From positions 2,310,336 to 2,374,335 of the forward strand of contig PSQN01000016.1 in the NCBI GenBank assembly GCA_002989075.1: a stretch of 64,000 nucleotides of DNA. Direction: 5' to 3'. Below the pieces are notes generated by a model. The model did not search any database. It worked only from the letters and a program-made list of their open reading frames with translations, and was not told the origin of the DNA. Positions 21,543-33,610 of the stretch are shown here, piece by piece. Within the stretch, counting starts at the first letter, position 1, and each line of letters opens with the position of its first letter. The DNA comes from Arthonia radiata. Lineage: Eukaryota > Ascomycota > Arthoniomycetes > Arthoniales > Arthoniaceae. The position numbers were made by a program, and so were the translations under genes.

Positions 21543-24500
21543 ATGGAGGAAGAATGTTGCAGTCCCCCAGCCAAGCGACAGCGGCTGTTGGCGCCATCAT
21601 TGGCGTACCAGACCACAACCTCCACAGAACAGCTCGAGATTCCCTGCGAGTCGAGCGCATCTATTTGTTACAATGCAAACCAGAGCGTAGACGTCTGTTC
21701 GGACTGGTCTCCTTCTTCGTGTCGAAATGGGAGCACCTCAGACACGTCTACGCCTGTAGTCCTCTCGCCGTCTCTCTTTTCCGCGCCGTTCACCCCCAAT
21801 GATGCATGGGGAAACTCGCCGCCTCAGGAGCCGAGCCAGCGTGGTGACACGGTTGATGATTCGGTAATATGTATGGGCATGGTGAGTGGTGTTGGGCTTC
21901 GTCGATCGATATCTCAGCGCCAATGCTAAAAGTGAGCAGCTGTCTGGCCTGAGTCTCAGAAATGTAGGAAGGTCTTCATCGACATCCGACCCGAGTCACC
22001 CTGTGACATTACAAGAGCAGGATAAGACATTGTTGCTCTGTGCTGCATCCGACAGCGCGCGCATTGGCAGAATCAAGGAGCGCCACGCTACAATCCTTCG
22101 CTCTTTGCAGTCATGCAATGGAATCCAGCTCGATTGCCAGCTCAGCCCTGTAAGAGGAGCTTTAAAGAACTCGGAAAACCATTCGTCGGGTGCATCAAAG
22201 ATTGTGATACCAAGGGTCGGCTCTGCAAACTTCGCGGTCACCATTTATAGTCCTGTAAAATGTGCAGATGCTGTTGGAGACTACTTGAGCGAGTGCGACG
22301 AATACCTTCAGCAGCCGACACGACCAAAACGTAATGTTAGATATTGCAACCCGCAATGCCTCTCAGTGGATATGTGCGACGCATCAATGACGTTCGATCT
22401 GAGCAGTCAAGCACCGTATGACGAGGAATTGGACGAAGCCAGCCACACGGATCCGTCGTCTCAGCTTGAAGTTGCGCAAGAATTGTCTGAAACGCTGGTT
22501 CCCGAAACGATCAAGACGGATCTATTCCCGTATGCGTCCTCTCAATCATGTGCCATCAGAGGACCCGACTGATCTCTGAGCAGTCATCAGAAGCAAGCCC
22601 TTACCTTCTTACTTGGTAAGGAGCACTGCTGGGGCCGTTCTCCTCGTTCAGACAATGCCAGCAAGGCTCAGCGCCTCCATCGCCCCGGTCTGACCAGGTG
22701 AATTTCCCTTCCCGTGCTTCGGAAAAGCCTGCTAATTTGGAAGTTCCACAAACGTAGCAACGAACAAGGCTTCACCCCAGATTTCTGGGCAATTTCGTGG
22801 CGGCATCCTAGCTGACTCGATGTGAATTGGATGATGTTATGACCACCGTCGTTCTTGCAGTTCTGACAAGCATAGGGGTCTGGGAAAGACCTTGAGCATT
22901 ATAGCGCTGATAGCCACAACGGAGCGGCGAAAGACACAGCAGGCAGTTACGCTAATCGTAGTACCTTTGTCACTCTTGCAAACCTGGGAGGATGAGCTAC
23001 AACGCCATCTTGATTCAAAGTCCTTCAAGTGGCTCGTCTATCACTCAAGCCGCGGTCCATTGCCACCCGCTGAGAAACTTGCCGAGAGTGACATTGTCAT
23101 CACTACGTACAACGTTGTTTCATATCAATGGCGAGACATCAAACACGGAGTTCAACCATTGCATGCTTTGGTTTGGCATCGGCTTGTCTTGGACGAAGGT
23201 AAGTAATGTTTCCTGCAAGAGATCCGCCTTTCAAGTTTCAGAGCGCATTACTGACGTACACAGCTCACGAGATCAGCTGCCCTCAAACCATACGCGCTCG
23301 TGCGGTCTCAAACATACGTAGCAATGTTCGATGGGCAGTCACTGGCACCCCGATTCAAAATGGTCCCAACGATCTTGCGAGTCTATTGCTGTTTCTGCGT
23401 GTCTTTCCTGACTACAGTCTGAGCCAATTGCGAACGTTGTGTCGCCGTTTCGCAGCCGAAGCCGCGGTGAAAGAAGCACTGCTTAGTCTGTGTCTCAGGA
23501 GGTCCACGACTGTCACGCCGCTCCCGTCGCGAACGGATATGATCAGAGTGGTTCAATTTCAACCACATGAGGCTGAAGAGTACAGAAATGCGAATCACAG
23601 CATCGTTGAGCTCCTCTCAGATGCTCGGCGGCAACGAACTTCACATTCTTATCCGGATGTGCTGGTCAAGATCAATGCTTTGCGCCACATCTGCAACCTG
23701 GGAACTGGCTTCCGACTGTCGAGGTGAGTGCATACCTTTCGTGCGTAGGCTACCTGTAAACTGTCAATCCGCGTTCCTGGCGGTGTCCTGCAGCGCCATC
23801 TAAGGAGTGCAGTGAGCGAATGTTATTGTTTGTCGTGCAAAGCAGCCATCAGAAAACTTAGTACTGACAAATCGTTCTAGCTGGCAAGCTCGGCAGGCCA
23901 TCTCCTCGGAAGCACAGCTCAGCGCATTCTTCAACGAAGTCATGTCAACTGGCAGCGCAGCGTGCGCGCAATGTGACAATGCTTTCGCGACCTCGCCTGA
24001 GTCACAGGGAGGCGATCATTCTCTCCCACTCGGCGCACCACAGTTGATGTCATCCTGTGGCTCTCTCATTTGTGACACTTGCCTGACCCTTGCCGTCAAT
24101 GGCCAGAGCTTCATATGCGGCTGCCACTCACAGAATCCGTGTACCTATACGCCCATTCCCCACTTCGAAGACATCGAAACGCGCTTTAACACACCTGGCA
24201 CCCTCAGTTCATCCAGCACGAAAATACGCTCTCTCGTTGAGAGTGTCAAAGCTCTGCCCAAACCCGACAAGGCTCTCGTCTTCTCGTTCTGGACCAGCAC
24301 ACTAGGGGCCATCAAGCGCGCCCTAGACGAAGCCGGCATTTCTTCTACGCGACTCGACGGGTCCATGTCATTGAAACAGCGGCAAGTCTCCCTGCAGTCG
24401 TTCAAAACTGACACGTCGATTCGCGTGGCCCTCATGTCCCTTCGCTGTGGCTCTGCGGGCCTCAACCTCACAGTAGCCAATCACGTGTACCTTATGGAAC

Positions 24501-24730
24501 CTCAATGGAATCCGATGCTCGAGGAGCAAGCACTCAGTCGTGTCCACCGCATAGGGCAAACGAAGGAGGTGCACACAGTTCGCTTCATCGTGAAGGGCAC
24601 GATTGAGGAGAACATTCGCAAGCTACAGGCAAAGAAGCGAGATCTTGTCGACCAGATCTTTGCGAAGAGCAAGGCGGATGGTAAATGGATTGAGAGAATT
24701 GAGCTTCTGACACAAGAAGATCTTGGTTGA
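21543..24730 (+). CDS. SNF2-family DNA helicase/translocase, Rad5/HLTF-like
   Basis: ATP-driven DNA translocase of the Rad5/Rad16 branch, likely in DNA damage tolerance or chromatin remodelling. Seven exons: 21543..21881, 21940..22529, 22584..22697, 22744..22821, 22876..23198, 23264..23723, 23881..24730; 917 residues with all junctions in frame. Motifs emerge only after splicing: Q-motif FPHQKQALTFLLGKE (22529/22584 junction), motif I GGILADSMGLGKT (22821/22876), motif II DEAHE (23198/23264), motif III WAVTGTPIQN, and motif VI SRVHRIGQTK. Between the two lobes is a Cys-rich stretch (CAQC ... CGSLICDTC ... C) that looks like a degenerate RING. The N-terminal 310 residues contain no HIRAN domain I can recognise. 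The start ATG (MEEECCSPP) is the first in frame. The intron at 22698..22743 is only 46 nt. Confidence 0.88.
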
Positions 24731-25385
24731 AGAAGCTCCACGAAGTCATGTGGGATAATTCATTTGCAGATCGTATTGAGGAACTGCGACGTAAGCACTG
24801 CGACCGCGTTACCCCAGTTTCACGGCGATGAGGGCATCTTGCACAAGGGCAATACATACAGCGGCTCGGCCAACATGGCTACAGGCGAGTATCACAAAGG
24901 CCCTGGGTCGGTTGCGCAGGGGGCCAGCGTCATGATGAAGAAAGGGCGCGACATGAATGGGCAAGCTCAGAAGTCGACCTGGTCACCACTATCTGCTCAC
25001 CGTTCGCGTGCCGAGCTTTTATACTATGCTATGACATGGCTCGCAGGTCCGACGGGTCGTGGGCTTTGACAGCGGCTATATGACTATTTGCGAGCACCCA
25101 TGCTTCCACGATTTCTCGGGGAAGACTTGCCCTTTAATTGAGCAATACAAATTTTGAAATAACCAGTTGCGTGTATCCATTCAATATCCACGTCCAACGG
25201 TTCGCGCTAACACTGTTTGGGAAAGGTGGACCAATGACTCGTGTGTGCAAATCCTAAGAGTGAAAATGAAGCTGTGTGCATCGTGAGCTCATGCTCTTCA
25301 GAAGATGCGCGAGATCGATTGCTGACACCACTTTTCCGCCATATCAGTGCTATACCAGTACGGCCCACCCACATTTGCTATCGCA
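24731..25385. other. Intergenic, 655 bp, between SNF2 and PUS1 genes
   Basis: Contains the SNF2 3' end and the PUS1 promoter. A 101-codon frame at 24764..25069 has no recognisable motif and its start codon is ATG only further in; not called. Confidence 0.55.
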
Positions 25386-27355
25386 ATGGCATCGGACAAC
25401 GAGAGGCAGCCCCGCGGCCAAAAACGCAAGTTTGAGCGGGGCCGCATACAGCACGGTAGCCGCAGCGCTAAGAAGAGAGATCTGGGGCGTAAGGAGTGGA
25501 AGTAAGAGTGTACTACAGCTCACAAGCAAGTCCTATACTAAACGCACAAGCTAGCCGACAAGATCGAGACAAGCGCGGTGAGAACTCAGAGCGACAGCAA
25601 AGGCTACAGAAGCAACATGAGGAAGGCAAGAGATCTGCGTTGCCTGCACCCTTCTCGCAGGAAGAGATCAATAAGGAGGAGCGCAAGCCAAAGTACAAAT
25701 GCGCTGTGTTGATGGGCTACTCGGGCACCGGCTACAAGGGTATGCAGATCACGCCGAACGAGAGGACGATAGAGGGCGACCTGTTCAAGGCGTTCATTGA
25801 AGCCGGCGCAATATCGAAAGCGAACGCAAATGATCCCAAGAAGTCGCAGCTTGTGCGCTGTGCGCGGACAGACAAGGGAGTTCATGCAGCGGGTAACGTA
25901 ATATCGCTCAAGCTCATCATTGAAGACAAGGACATCGTAGAGAAGATCAATTCGCACTTGAGTCCGCAGATTCGAATCTGGGGCATTCAGCGCACAGTCA
26001 ACAGCTTCAGTGCATATCAAGCCTGTGATTCGAGGTGGTATGAGTATCTGATTCCAACTCATTCGTTCCTGTCCCCCCACCCAAACAGCTATCTGGCGAG
26101 GAGACTCCGAGAGATCGCTGATGAGGCTGATGATCTTGAGAAGTATGAAGCAAGACAAGAAGAGATGCAAGGTTTTTGGGAAAAGGTGGAAGAGGAAAAA
26201 ATCAAGCCTATACTTGATGAACTACCTGAAGACATCAAGCGCACGGTGCTTGAGGCCTTGTACGAGGCAGATGTTGAGAAGAGTGACCCCCAATACGAGT
26301 CAAAAGAAGTCCAAGATGAACTTCTGAAGAGTGTCGATGCTGGGAAAAAAGTCGCGGCTGCGGAAACGGAATCAGAGGCTGCAACTATCGAGTTGGCAGA
26401 ATCTAGCCAGGGTCCTCGGGATACCACGACCGCTGAAGCTGGTGATGTGCCTGACCCGGCAACAGTCGAAAACACGAAAGCCTCATCGCAAGACCCTCCC
26501 AAACCAGCATTTCATCAAGAGGACCGTTCCGCCCAAGCCGTGTCAGGCACGCAAGAAGACGGCATCTCGCCCGCCCTAAAACGCAAGCGACAGATCGACG
26601 CTGCGCTGCGCTCGCTTCGCAAAGCATACCAATCTGCCAAGCGCAGCTATCGAATACAGCCTGAGCGTCTCGCTCGCATCCAGCCCATCTTGGATGACTT
26701 CATCGGAACGAAGAACTTCCACAACTACACCATCGACAAGCCATTCAATGACCCATCCGCCAAACGTCACATCCGCTCTTGGAAAGTCAATACCACTCCG
26801 ATCGTCATCAAAGGCACGGAATGGCTGTCGCTCAAGATACACGGTCAATCCTTCATGATGCACCAGATCCGCAAAATGGTAGGTATGGTTGCTCTGGTAG
26901 TGCGTTGCGGCTGCGACCCAGCTCGCATACGAGAGACGTTCAAGAACACCCACGCTTCAATCCCAAAGGCACCTGCACTTGGCCTGCTTCTGGAGCGACC
27001 GGTGTTTGACAGCTACAACGACGGCCCTGCGAAACAGTACGAGAGGGAGCAGATTGGCTTTGACAAGTACGAAGACACAGTCGAGGAGTTCAAGAAGCGC
27101 GAGATCTATCAACGCCAATTTGATGAGGAAGAAGAGGGCAACCAATTTCATCAATTTTTTGCGCACGCCGACAACTTGAGGGATCCACAACTGCTATATC
27201 TGTCAAGCCGAGGATTCGATGCAGTACGAGATGAGCGCAAGAAGCGTGCTGAGGAGAATAAGGCGAAGGGAGAAGACCCGCAGAAGAAGGCTGAGGAGAA
27301 GCTTGATTCGGACGATGATGAGGCTACCGGCACTGGCGAAGGTGCCGAGGGGTGA
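25386..27355 (+). CDS. PUS1: tRNA pseudouridine synthase 1
   Basis: TruA-family enzyme that converts specific uridines to pseudouridine in tRNA (and some mRNA/snRNA), in nucleus and mitochondria. Exons 25386..25501 and 25555..27355 (intron 25502..25554, 53 nt, GTAAGA donor, GCTAG acceptor); 638 residues. The short first exon is basic (GQKRKFERGR, KKRDLGRKEWK) and probably carries a nuclear localisation signal. The catalytic aspartate lies in CARTDKGVHAAGNV, about residue 152, after the fold start CAVLMGYSGTGYKGMQ. The substrate-binding C-terminal part includes FIGTKNFHNYTIDKPF and the SFMMHQIRKMVG motif. Between the two halves sits an acidic Ala/Glu/Ser insertion of about 120 residues, making the protein longer than yeast Pus1 (544). 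The C terminus is acidic. Confidence 0.93.
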
Positions 27356-27854
27356 GATTCTTGACCTCCGTTGGATTGGTAGCGTAAAGGGGTCATCACT
27401 ATCGATGTAGTCCGTGTTGAACCAATGAATGTCAATACCAATTATGTGGCTTGCGTGCTTCTGAACAACGTACTGTTGATGGGTGCCAGTGTAGGACGGA
27501 ATATACCGTCACAGGATAAGGTTGAGCGGATGTGTTTGAAAGCATGCTGTCTAGAAGTTGAACACAATAACTGTCTTCATCGACTGCTTTCATATCAAGC
27601 AAATACTAAATGCAGGGACCCTGTGTAATCGAGATCACGTGATAGCGTGTGCCTCTTCCCGATCTGGGCAGACGGGCGCCTGTCGCGTCCAAAACTGCTT
27701 CGTTATCAAAAAAGTCCCGGACTGCAGTACAACTTATTTGTGCATGCGGCTGGCGATCTCTAACACTTCCGATTTGGAAAGTAAGCCGTTCTAGGGACAA
27801 ATTGTTTGCCCATCACCACATCTATAGCAGAGGACCCCTGCCGACCTCCTTCCA
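27356..27854. other. Intergenic, 499 bp, between PUS1 and KU70
   Basis: Tandem spacing: PUS1 terminator region then KU70 promoter. Nothing else recognised. Confidence 0.6.
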
Positions 27855-29998
27855 ATGGCGTCCGATATGGACTCCGCCTCCAGACCGGATGACGATGATG
27901 ACCAAGATGAAGAGGTCGATGAGCAGGTGATTACTATGATGAGCTAGAATGTGCAGAAATCTAACGTAGGATAGCGATACATGTCGGTCAAAGATGCCGT
28001 TCTATTTGCTATCGACATCAACAGCTCTATGCTTAAACCACTGCCGGCGGGTGACTCAAAGGATGACGAAGGTGACTGCGCGGCCATTGCTGCGTTGAAG
28101 TGCGCGTATCAACTGATGCAGCAAAGAGTCATCTCAAACCCAAATGACAAGATGGGCATCTTGCTGTTTGGCACTGAGAAGTCAAGGTTCATTGACGAGT
28201 CTGGCGAAAATGAGACAGGCTTGCAGTACCCTCATTGCTATCTACTCATGGACGTAGATCGAACGGGAGCGGCGGACATCAAGCAGGTCCGCAGTGTGGT
28301 GCAGGACGAAGAGGAGTCGAAGAAGTTGCTTGTACCGTCTCCAGATGGCATTGCTATGTCTACAGTGCTCTTTTGCGCGAACCAGATCTTCACAACGAGA
28401 GCGCAGATTTTCAGCTCAAGACGACTTTTCCTCGTGACCGACAATGACAATCCTCATGGGAACAACAAAGAGATGAAGTCAGCAGCGGTGGTCAGAGCGA
28501 AGGATCTGTATGATATGGGCGTGACTATTGAACTCTTCCCTATCGCACAACATGGCAAAGACTTCGACACTGGCAAGTTCTACGATGTGAGTCATGATCT
28601 CTTTTGGTACTTCATGATGTGTTATAGGATGACTAATTCCCTTAGGACATTGTGTACAAGCCGCCGAACGACCCCGAAGCACCTGCAGATGTCTCACGTG
28701 CTGTCAATTCCACCTCGAAAAATGACGGAATCTCATTACTACAATCGCTCATTGCCTCTATTCACCAAAAGATCGTACCTAAGCGTGCTCTCTTCTCCAA
28801 CTTGCCTCTTAAGCTCTCACCCGACCTCACGATCTCGGTGAAAGGATACACCGTCTTTAAACGTCAGGTACCGGTACGCTCGTGCCAAGTCTGGATGGAC
28901 GGCGAGACACCGCTTGTTGTTGAAACGAAAACCGCTTCCGTCGCTGAAGACAGCGGGCGTCAACTCGAGAACACTGAGGTGCGCAGAGCATTCAGTTTTG
29001 GAGGCGAGAAGGTGCTTTTCACAGAGGATGAACTCAAGAACATCGTGTATTTTGGCGATCCGGTCATCCGCATCATCGGCTTCAAGCCTATTGATATGTT
29101 GCCGCCCTGGGCCAATGCGAAGGAGTGGACCTTCATCTATCCATCAGAAGAGCAGTACGTAGGGTCGACTCGCACATTCTCCGCCCTGCAGCAGACCATG
29201 CTCCGAAAGCAGAAGATGGCTTTGGTATGGCATATTGCACGACGCAACGCTGCCCCTGTGATCGCGGCACTACTGCCGGGAGCAGAGAAGACCGGTCAAC
29301 ATGGCGAGCAGATCATGCCACCAGGGATGTGGTTGTCGCGAATGCCATTCGTCGACGACATCAGACACAATCCACAGACCAATCTGACCATTCAAGCGCC
29401 AGACATCCTGAAGGATAAGATGCGAGCAGTGGTCCAGCAATTACAGCTGCCGAAGGCTGAGTATGATCCAAGCAAGTATCCGAATCCACATCTGCAGTGG
29501 CACTATCGCATCCTTCAAGCGATGGCACTGGAGGAAGACTTGCCGGAAAAACCTGAGGATAAGACAATACCGAAGTACAAGGTAACTTCCAGTAGCAGCG
29601 AGCTTGCCTCTCCACATCTAGATACTGACTTTTTGGATTCACAGCAAATAAATAAGCGCGCGGGACCGTACGTGATTGATTGGGGCAACCACCTGCAGGA
29701 CGAGTTCGGGAAGTGGCAGAAAGAGAACAAGTCGTTGGTGACGGGCAGCAAACGAAGCACGCCCAATCCAACGGCGTCGGCCGCAGCAAAGAAGCCAAAA
29801 TCGACTGCGGCAGCAGGTGAGAGCACCATGTCGGATGACGAGATGCGACAACATTGGAAGAAGAACACCATCAGCAAGCTCAATATGCCGCAGCTGAAAG
29901 CTTGGCTCAAGACACAGAGTTTGAGTACGACGGGCAAGAAGCACGAACTTGTGGAGAGGGTAGAAGGGCATTTTGAAGACAGGATGAACCTGGATTAG
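27855..29998 (+). CDS. KU70: Ku70, non-homologous end-joining DNA-end binding subunit
   Basis: With Ku80 forms the ring that binds DNA double-strand ends and starts non-homologous end joining; also acts at telomeres. Exons 27855..27926, 27975..28586 and 28646..29998 (introns of 48 and 59 nt, the first with a CTAAC branch site) give 678 residues. Exon 1 encodes the acidic leader. The von Willebrand-type N-terminal domain begins with [13 protein letters not shown] and contains [14 protein letters not shown]. The Ku beta-barrel core includes [14 protein letters not shown] and [25 protein letters not shown]-binding domain closes the protein ([28 protein letters not shown]). Order and length match fungal Ku70 (mus-51 in Neurospora). 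Head-to-tail with PUS1. Confidence 0.95.
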
Positions 29999-30523
29999 CG
30001 GTCTCCGATTGATGGAATTTTCATGAACTTACGAATGTGGGCGGCGGCTGATCATGCAAATACCCAAGGCACCAATGTAAAATTAGTTCAACGCATGTGT
30101 AACAGAAGAGTGTGTGTGGGTTTTCAATGTGCATTCAATGTTCAACTAAGTATCTTGCTGAAGCTGACCAATCCAATGGTCTTTGCTATGTAAGTGAGTG
30201 AGTGACTGAGTATTAGTGCAAGTATGTATTGTAATGATGTCCAGATGATTGGGTGTGGCGTCTGCCGGGGTATCAATTTTGCCACCATCATGTCTCGTCA
30301 GGGGTATAGAACGCCGTCGCTATGCGTGCTTTTGAGCCAAACAGATATCCGCCAAACGAGTGTGATAAGGAGACGCCTGTTTCCGATAACCGCCCTGAAC
30401 AGTAGGAGAATCGAAATCGCCGTCGCTGAGTACCACCGCCAACACCACCACCGTCTTCCAACACCGTTCCATCGTCCTGAAACCATGCATCACCACACCA
30501 GTCAAACTGGTCACCGCTCACCA
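29999..30523. other. Intergenic, 525 bp, between convergent genes
   Basis: 3' regions of KU70 (+) and the coiled-coil gene (-). A short GTGAGT-like repeat (about 30194-30210) is the only visible simple sequence. Confidence 0.55.
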
Positions 30524-32437
30524 TCACCCGCGACGTCCACCCTTGAGCATACCCCACAGCTTCTTCGCACCATCCTTCTTCCAGTTCTTCGCCTCAACCA
30601 TCTTCACCGCTTCAGCCGCAGCACGAGCCTCAGCACGCGCATTAGTACGCTCCTCAGCACGCATCTGGTGGTACAGATCGAACTCCACCGTCTTCTGACT
30701 CAAATCCCGCGCCAAGTGCTGCTGCTCACGCTCGGTGGCCTGCACGCTGCGGCTGGCACGCTGAGCGGCCTGCATCTGCCGGTACTGCAACGCTTCCATC
30801 TCCAACTTCTCCTGGTGACGCCGCGCCTCTTCAGCCTGCTTCACCTGCACCTCCTGCTGGCGCATCGCCTGCAGATCCGCCATGTCGATCTTGCGTGCGT
30901 TCATGTCCGCCACCATCCAGTCCCAACGGGCCGCCGCGTCCTGGTAGTCTGCGTCCTCAGCCTGAGCACGGGCGGCCTCCTCGATGGGGAAGGTGTGGTA
31001 ATTGTGCTGGAGGTGGGAGGGGTAGTAATGGGGATCGCGATTCTGACGGGCGACCTCGTAGTTCTCGCGGAAGTGCTGGAGGTTGTACTCGAAGTTCTGC
31101 TGGAGGTGATTTTCGTAGTTTTGCTGGAGCTGCTGCTCGTAGGATCGCTGGTACTGAGCCTGCGGGTAAGCACGCCCAAGCTGCTGCTGATGGTACGCGT
31201 AGTTGTCCGCAGCGAGCTGGTGGGCCGCGGCGGCAGCCTCATTAGCGAGTTTACGCTCCTCGTACTCGACCGCGGCGGCGGCTTCGTCGAATTCGCGGCG
31301 CTCCTGCTGGCGGTCCATGCGGACGCGCTCGTGGGCGGACCAGTTGTCGTACATGAACTGCGCGTTGACGTCGATGCGGTGGGCCTCCATGCGGCGCCAA
31401 TTGACCTCGAAGTTGCGGCGGTCGATCTCGTCGTTCTCAGCGAGCTCTTGCATGCGCTTCTGCTCCTTGCGCTTCTGCTCGGCGCGGACGCGGACGCCCA
31501 CGGTGCCGCAGAGGTGCGAGATCAGTCGGTTGCATTTGGCGAGGTCGGTGGTGATGAGGTTGACTTGTCTCCAGAACTCGGCGGTGTCTTCGGCATGGGT
31601 GGGACCGTGCTCGCTGCTCCAGTGGCGCTCCTGGAGCACGGCCGTCTTGTTGTAGAGGTGGGAGCGGTAGATCTTGACCCAGGTCGCCTTGTCGATCTCG
31701 GGGCGGTTGGCCATGGCGGCGAGTATAGCGGGGTCCCAATTGGGCTCGAGGGAGGACTCTGGGATGTGGTGGACACATGGGTCCTTGGACTCGGTGTGTG
31801 GCTTGTCAAGGGGCGAGTTGATGGGCTTGTGGGCGTTCTTGGGGGACAGTGTGTCGTCAGAGGAGTGGGATGAGGCAGGTTGCTTGACGGCTTCATCGCT
31901 GGTATCAGCTTTGGTGGCTGGCTGGGCTGATTCCAGAGCCCTGAGTGTCTCGGCGTGTGAGGCGGCTCGGTCAGCATCGTATAGCGTGGCACTGCTGCTG
32001 GAGGCGACGGCGTCGGTGGACTTCTGAGCGATGGCCTGAGCCTCAGTGAACTTGTCGACGCCAGGGTGGCGGCGCTCCGGGCGCACATAGACGGTAGAGG
32101 GGAGCAGATACTGCTTGCTGGAGTTGTACTCGGCGACATCGCCGGCCTGTGTGGTGAGGGTCTCGAGTTTCAAGGCTGGGCTGGTCTCCTCGAACTTTTT
32201 GCGGTTCTTAGCCTCGTGTTGCTTCTTGCGCTCTTCTGCTCGCTTGGCAGCTCGGCTGTAGAGATCCAGATCACGCATTGGAGAGGCGCCATGCTTCTCG
32301 GCGTAGGTGAGCTTCTTGCCAATAGCTTCTTTGTAGTATGGAGGAGTGTTCTCTTCAAGAGACTTCAGATAGGCCTCGCGGATCTTCGACTTTGGAAGAG
32401 CCTTCGTGATGGCCTCGGCCAACTCAGTGTAGTCCAT
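30524..32437 (-). CDS. Coiled-coil protein of unknown function
   Basis: Single exon, 637 residues, not recognised. It starts with MDYTELAEAITKALPKSKIR. A basic/acidic helical segment follows (residues about 55-90, AAKRAEERKKQHEAKNRKKF), then a Ser/Ala-rich linker. A more ordered central part (about 225-310) contains WDPAILAAMANRPEIDK and VNLITTDLAKCNRLISHLCG. From about 310 to 620 the protein is dominated by Glu, Gln, Arg and Ala in long predicted helices, with a Gln/Tyr-rich patch (about 430-490: YQRSYEQQLQQNYENHLQQN). No signal peptide or membrane segment. The open frame is strong, codon use is like its neighbours, and the start codon is clean. A scaffold or organelle-tethering role would only be a guess. 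Confidence 0.75.
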   Translation of the reverse strand: MDYTELAEAITKALPKSKIREAYLKSLEENTPPYYKEAIGKKLTYAEKHGASPMRDLDLYSRAAKRAEERKKQHEAKNRKKFEETSPALKLETLTTQAGDVAEYNSSKQYLLPSTVYVRPERRHPGVDKFTEAQAIAQKSTDAVASSSSATLYDADRAASHAETLRALESAQPATKADTSDEAVKQPASSHSSDDTLSPKNAHKPINSPLDKPHTESKDPCVHHIPESSLEPNWDPAILAAMANRPEIDKATWVKIYRSHLYNKTAVLQERHWSSEHGPTHAEDTAEFWRQVNLITTDLAKCNRLISHLCGTVGVRVRAEQKRKEQKRMQELAENDEIDRRNFEVNWRRMEAHRIDVNAQFMYDNWSAHERVRMDRQQERREFDEAAAAVEYEERKLANEAAAAAHQLAADNYAYHQQQLGRAYPQAQYQRSYEQQLQQNYENHLQQNFEYNLQHFRENYEVARQNRDPHYYPSHLQHNYHTFPIEEAARAQAEDADYQDAAARWDWMVADMNARKIDMADLQAMRQQEVQVKQAEEARRHQEKLEMEALQYRQMQAAQRASRSVQATEREQQHLARDLSQKTVEFDLYHQMRAEERTNARAEARAAAEAVKMVEAKNWKKDGAKKLWGMLKGGRRG

Positions 32438-33610
32438 GTTGGTAGTTGGTAGCGATCAGGGTAGAGACTGTATTGGATGGTAGTATTGAAGGTAGTGACT
32501 GTGATGGTCGTGGAGAAAGAAGGGTGTCAGATAATAGGGTTAACGAAGCGAAGATGATCGAGAATGTGAGTAAGAGTGCGTGGAGTAGTGGAGGAGTGAG
32601 AGAAGGGCGAGGGAGAAGACATTTTCTCAAAAATGAATTGGGGAGGCTGGGAGTGGATCACAATAGGAGCCTTCCCTATTGTCTGAATGGCCTATTGTTG
32701 CGACGGGGCTGGGAGACGCACTGACCATTCGGCGTTTGGCCGATAGAGATGAGACGAAAAGTGAAGTGAGGGCGTTAGCGCATGTTACCATCTGAGCAAC
32801 CACAGCCGACGAGGGCCGCGCAAGACACGACCAGAAGTCCCGGTCCAGCGATCGCACGCACGTATTGTACTGCAAAGAAGAGTGTGAGGAGCATTGGAGG
32901 TCTTGCGTCTTCGCTGCACCGTGACAGGCAGATATCAAGACGATCACGTGATGCGTCTTCCCCTGGCAACGGAGGAAAACAAAGGTCCCTTACGTCCGAG
33001 ACCGCTGTAAGTTCAGTCGTCAAGGCTGTTGTCTATTTTTATCGCCCATCAGAGCTGAAGTCCGTACCTACCCACCAGATTCGCGTATGACCGGTAGTGG
33101 ACTCGCACAGCGCTGCAATCTGAGCTCAAGTGTACTGTCCGCTTGATTTCTTTTCACTGCAAAGATTTCCGTCTCTTCCTTGGCTACGGTGAGAGCAGTT
33201 CTTCAGCATGCAAGGCGGTTCTTCTGAGCAAGGTTTGGCACCGCTCCAGTGTTGATAGACACAGTCACAATATGACTTTTCGCGGCTGGCCCCTGCCACA
33301 CGCTTTCATTGCAGTTTGAAGAAATGGACCAACCTCCGTATCTACTCCGCTTCGACGCAGATCGCTTCTACTAAATGAGGGTATCTGTAACAATAGCTTT
33401 GCTCGAAAGAATGAAACTAAAGACGAGTTCAGAGGAACAAGCAGTGATGTCAGCTGCCAAACCATCGGCTTCGTGTTCGTTGATGTCGACAATCGGTAGA
33501 GAATAGGGAACGCCCTTTTCCAGCGAATAAAGTCATCGTCGCTGCATGATAGATCGATGAGTTAGCGGGCTAGCAGGGTTTGGCCCATGCAGTCAATACC
33601 GTTACAGCAC
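32438..33610. other. Intergenic, 1.17 kb
   Basis: Promoter side of the coiled-coil gene and 3' side of the pinin-domain gene. Open frames are short and unconvincing. No repeats, tRNA or transposon remnants recognised. Confidence 0.5.

Noticed and set aside
24764-25069. 101-codon frame between SNF2 and PUS1
   Set aside because: Non-ATG opening in the long form, no recognisable domain; likely intergenic.
30224-31873. 549-codon open frame on the plus strand opposite the coiled-coil gene
   Set aside because: It mirrors a GC-rich, Gln/Glu/Ala-rich gene in antisense, has biased Leu/Val/His composition and no motif; it is a shadow frame.
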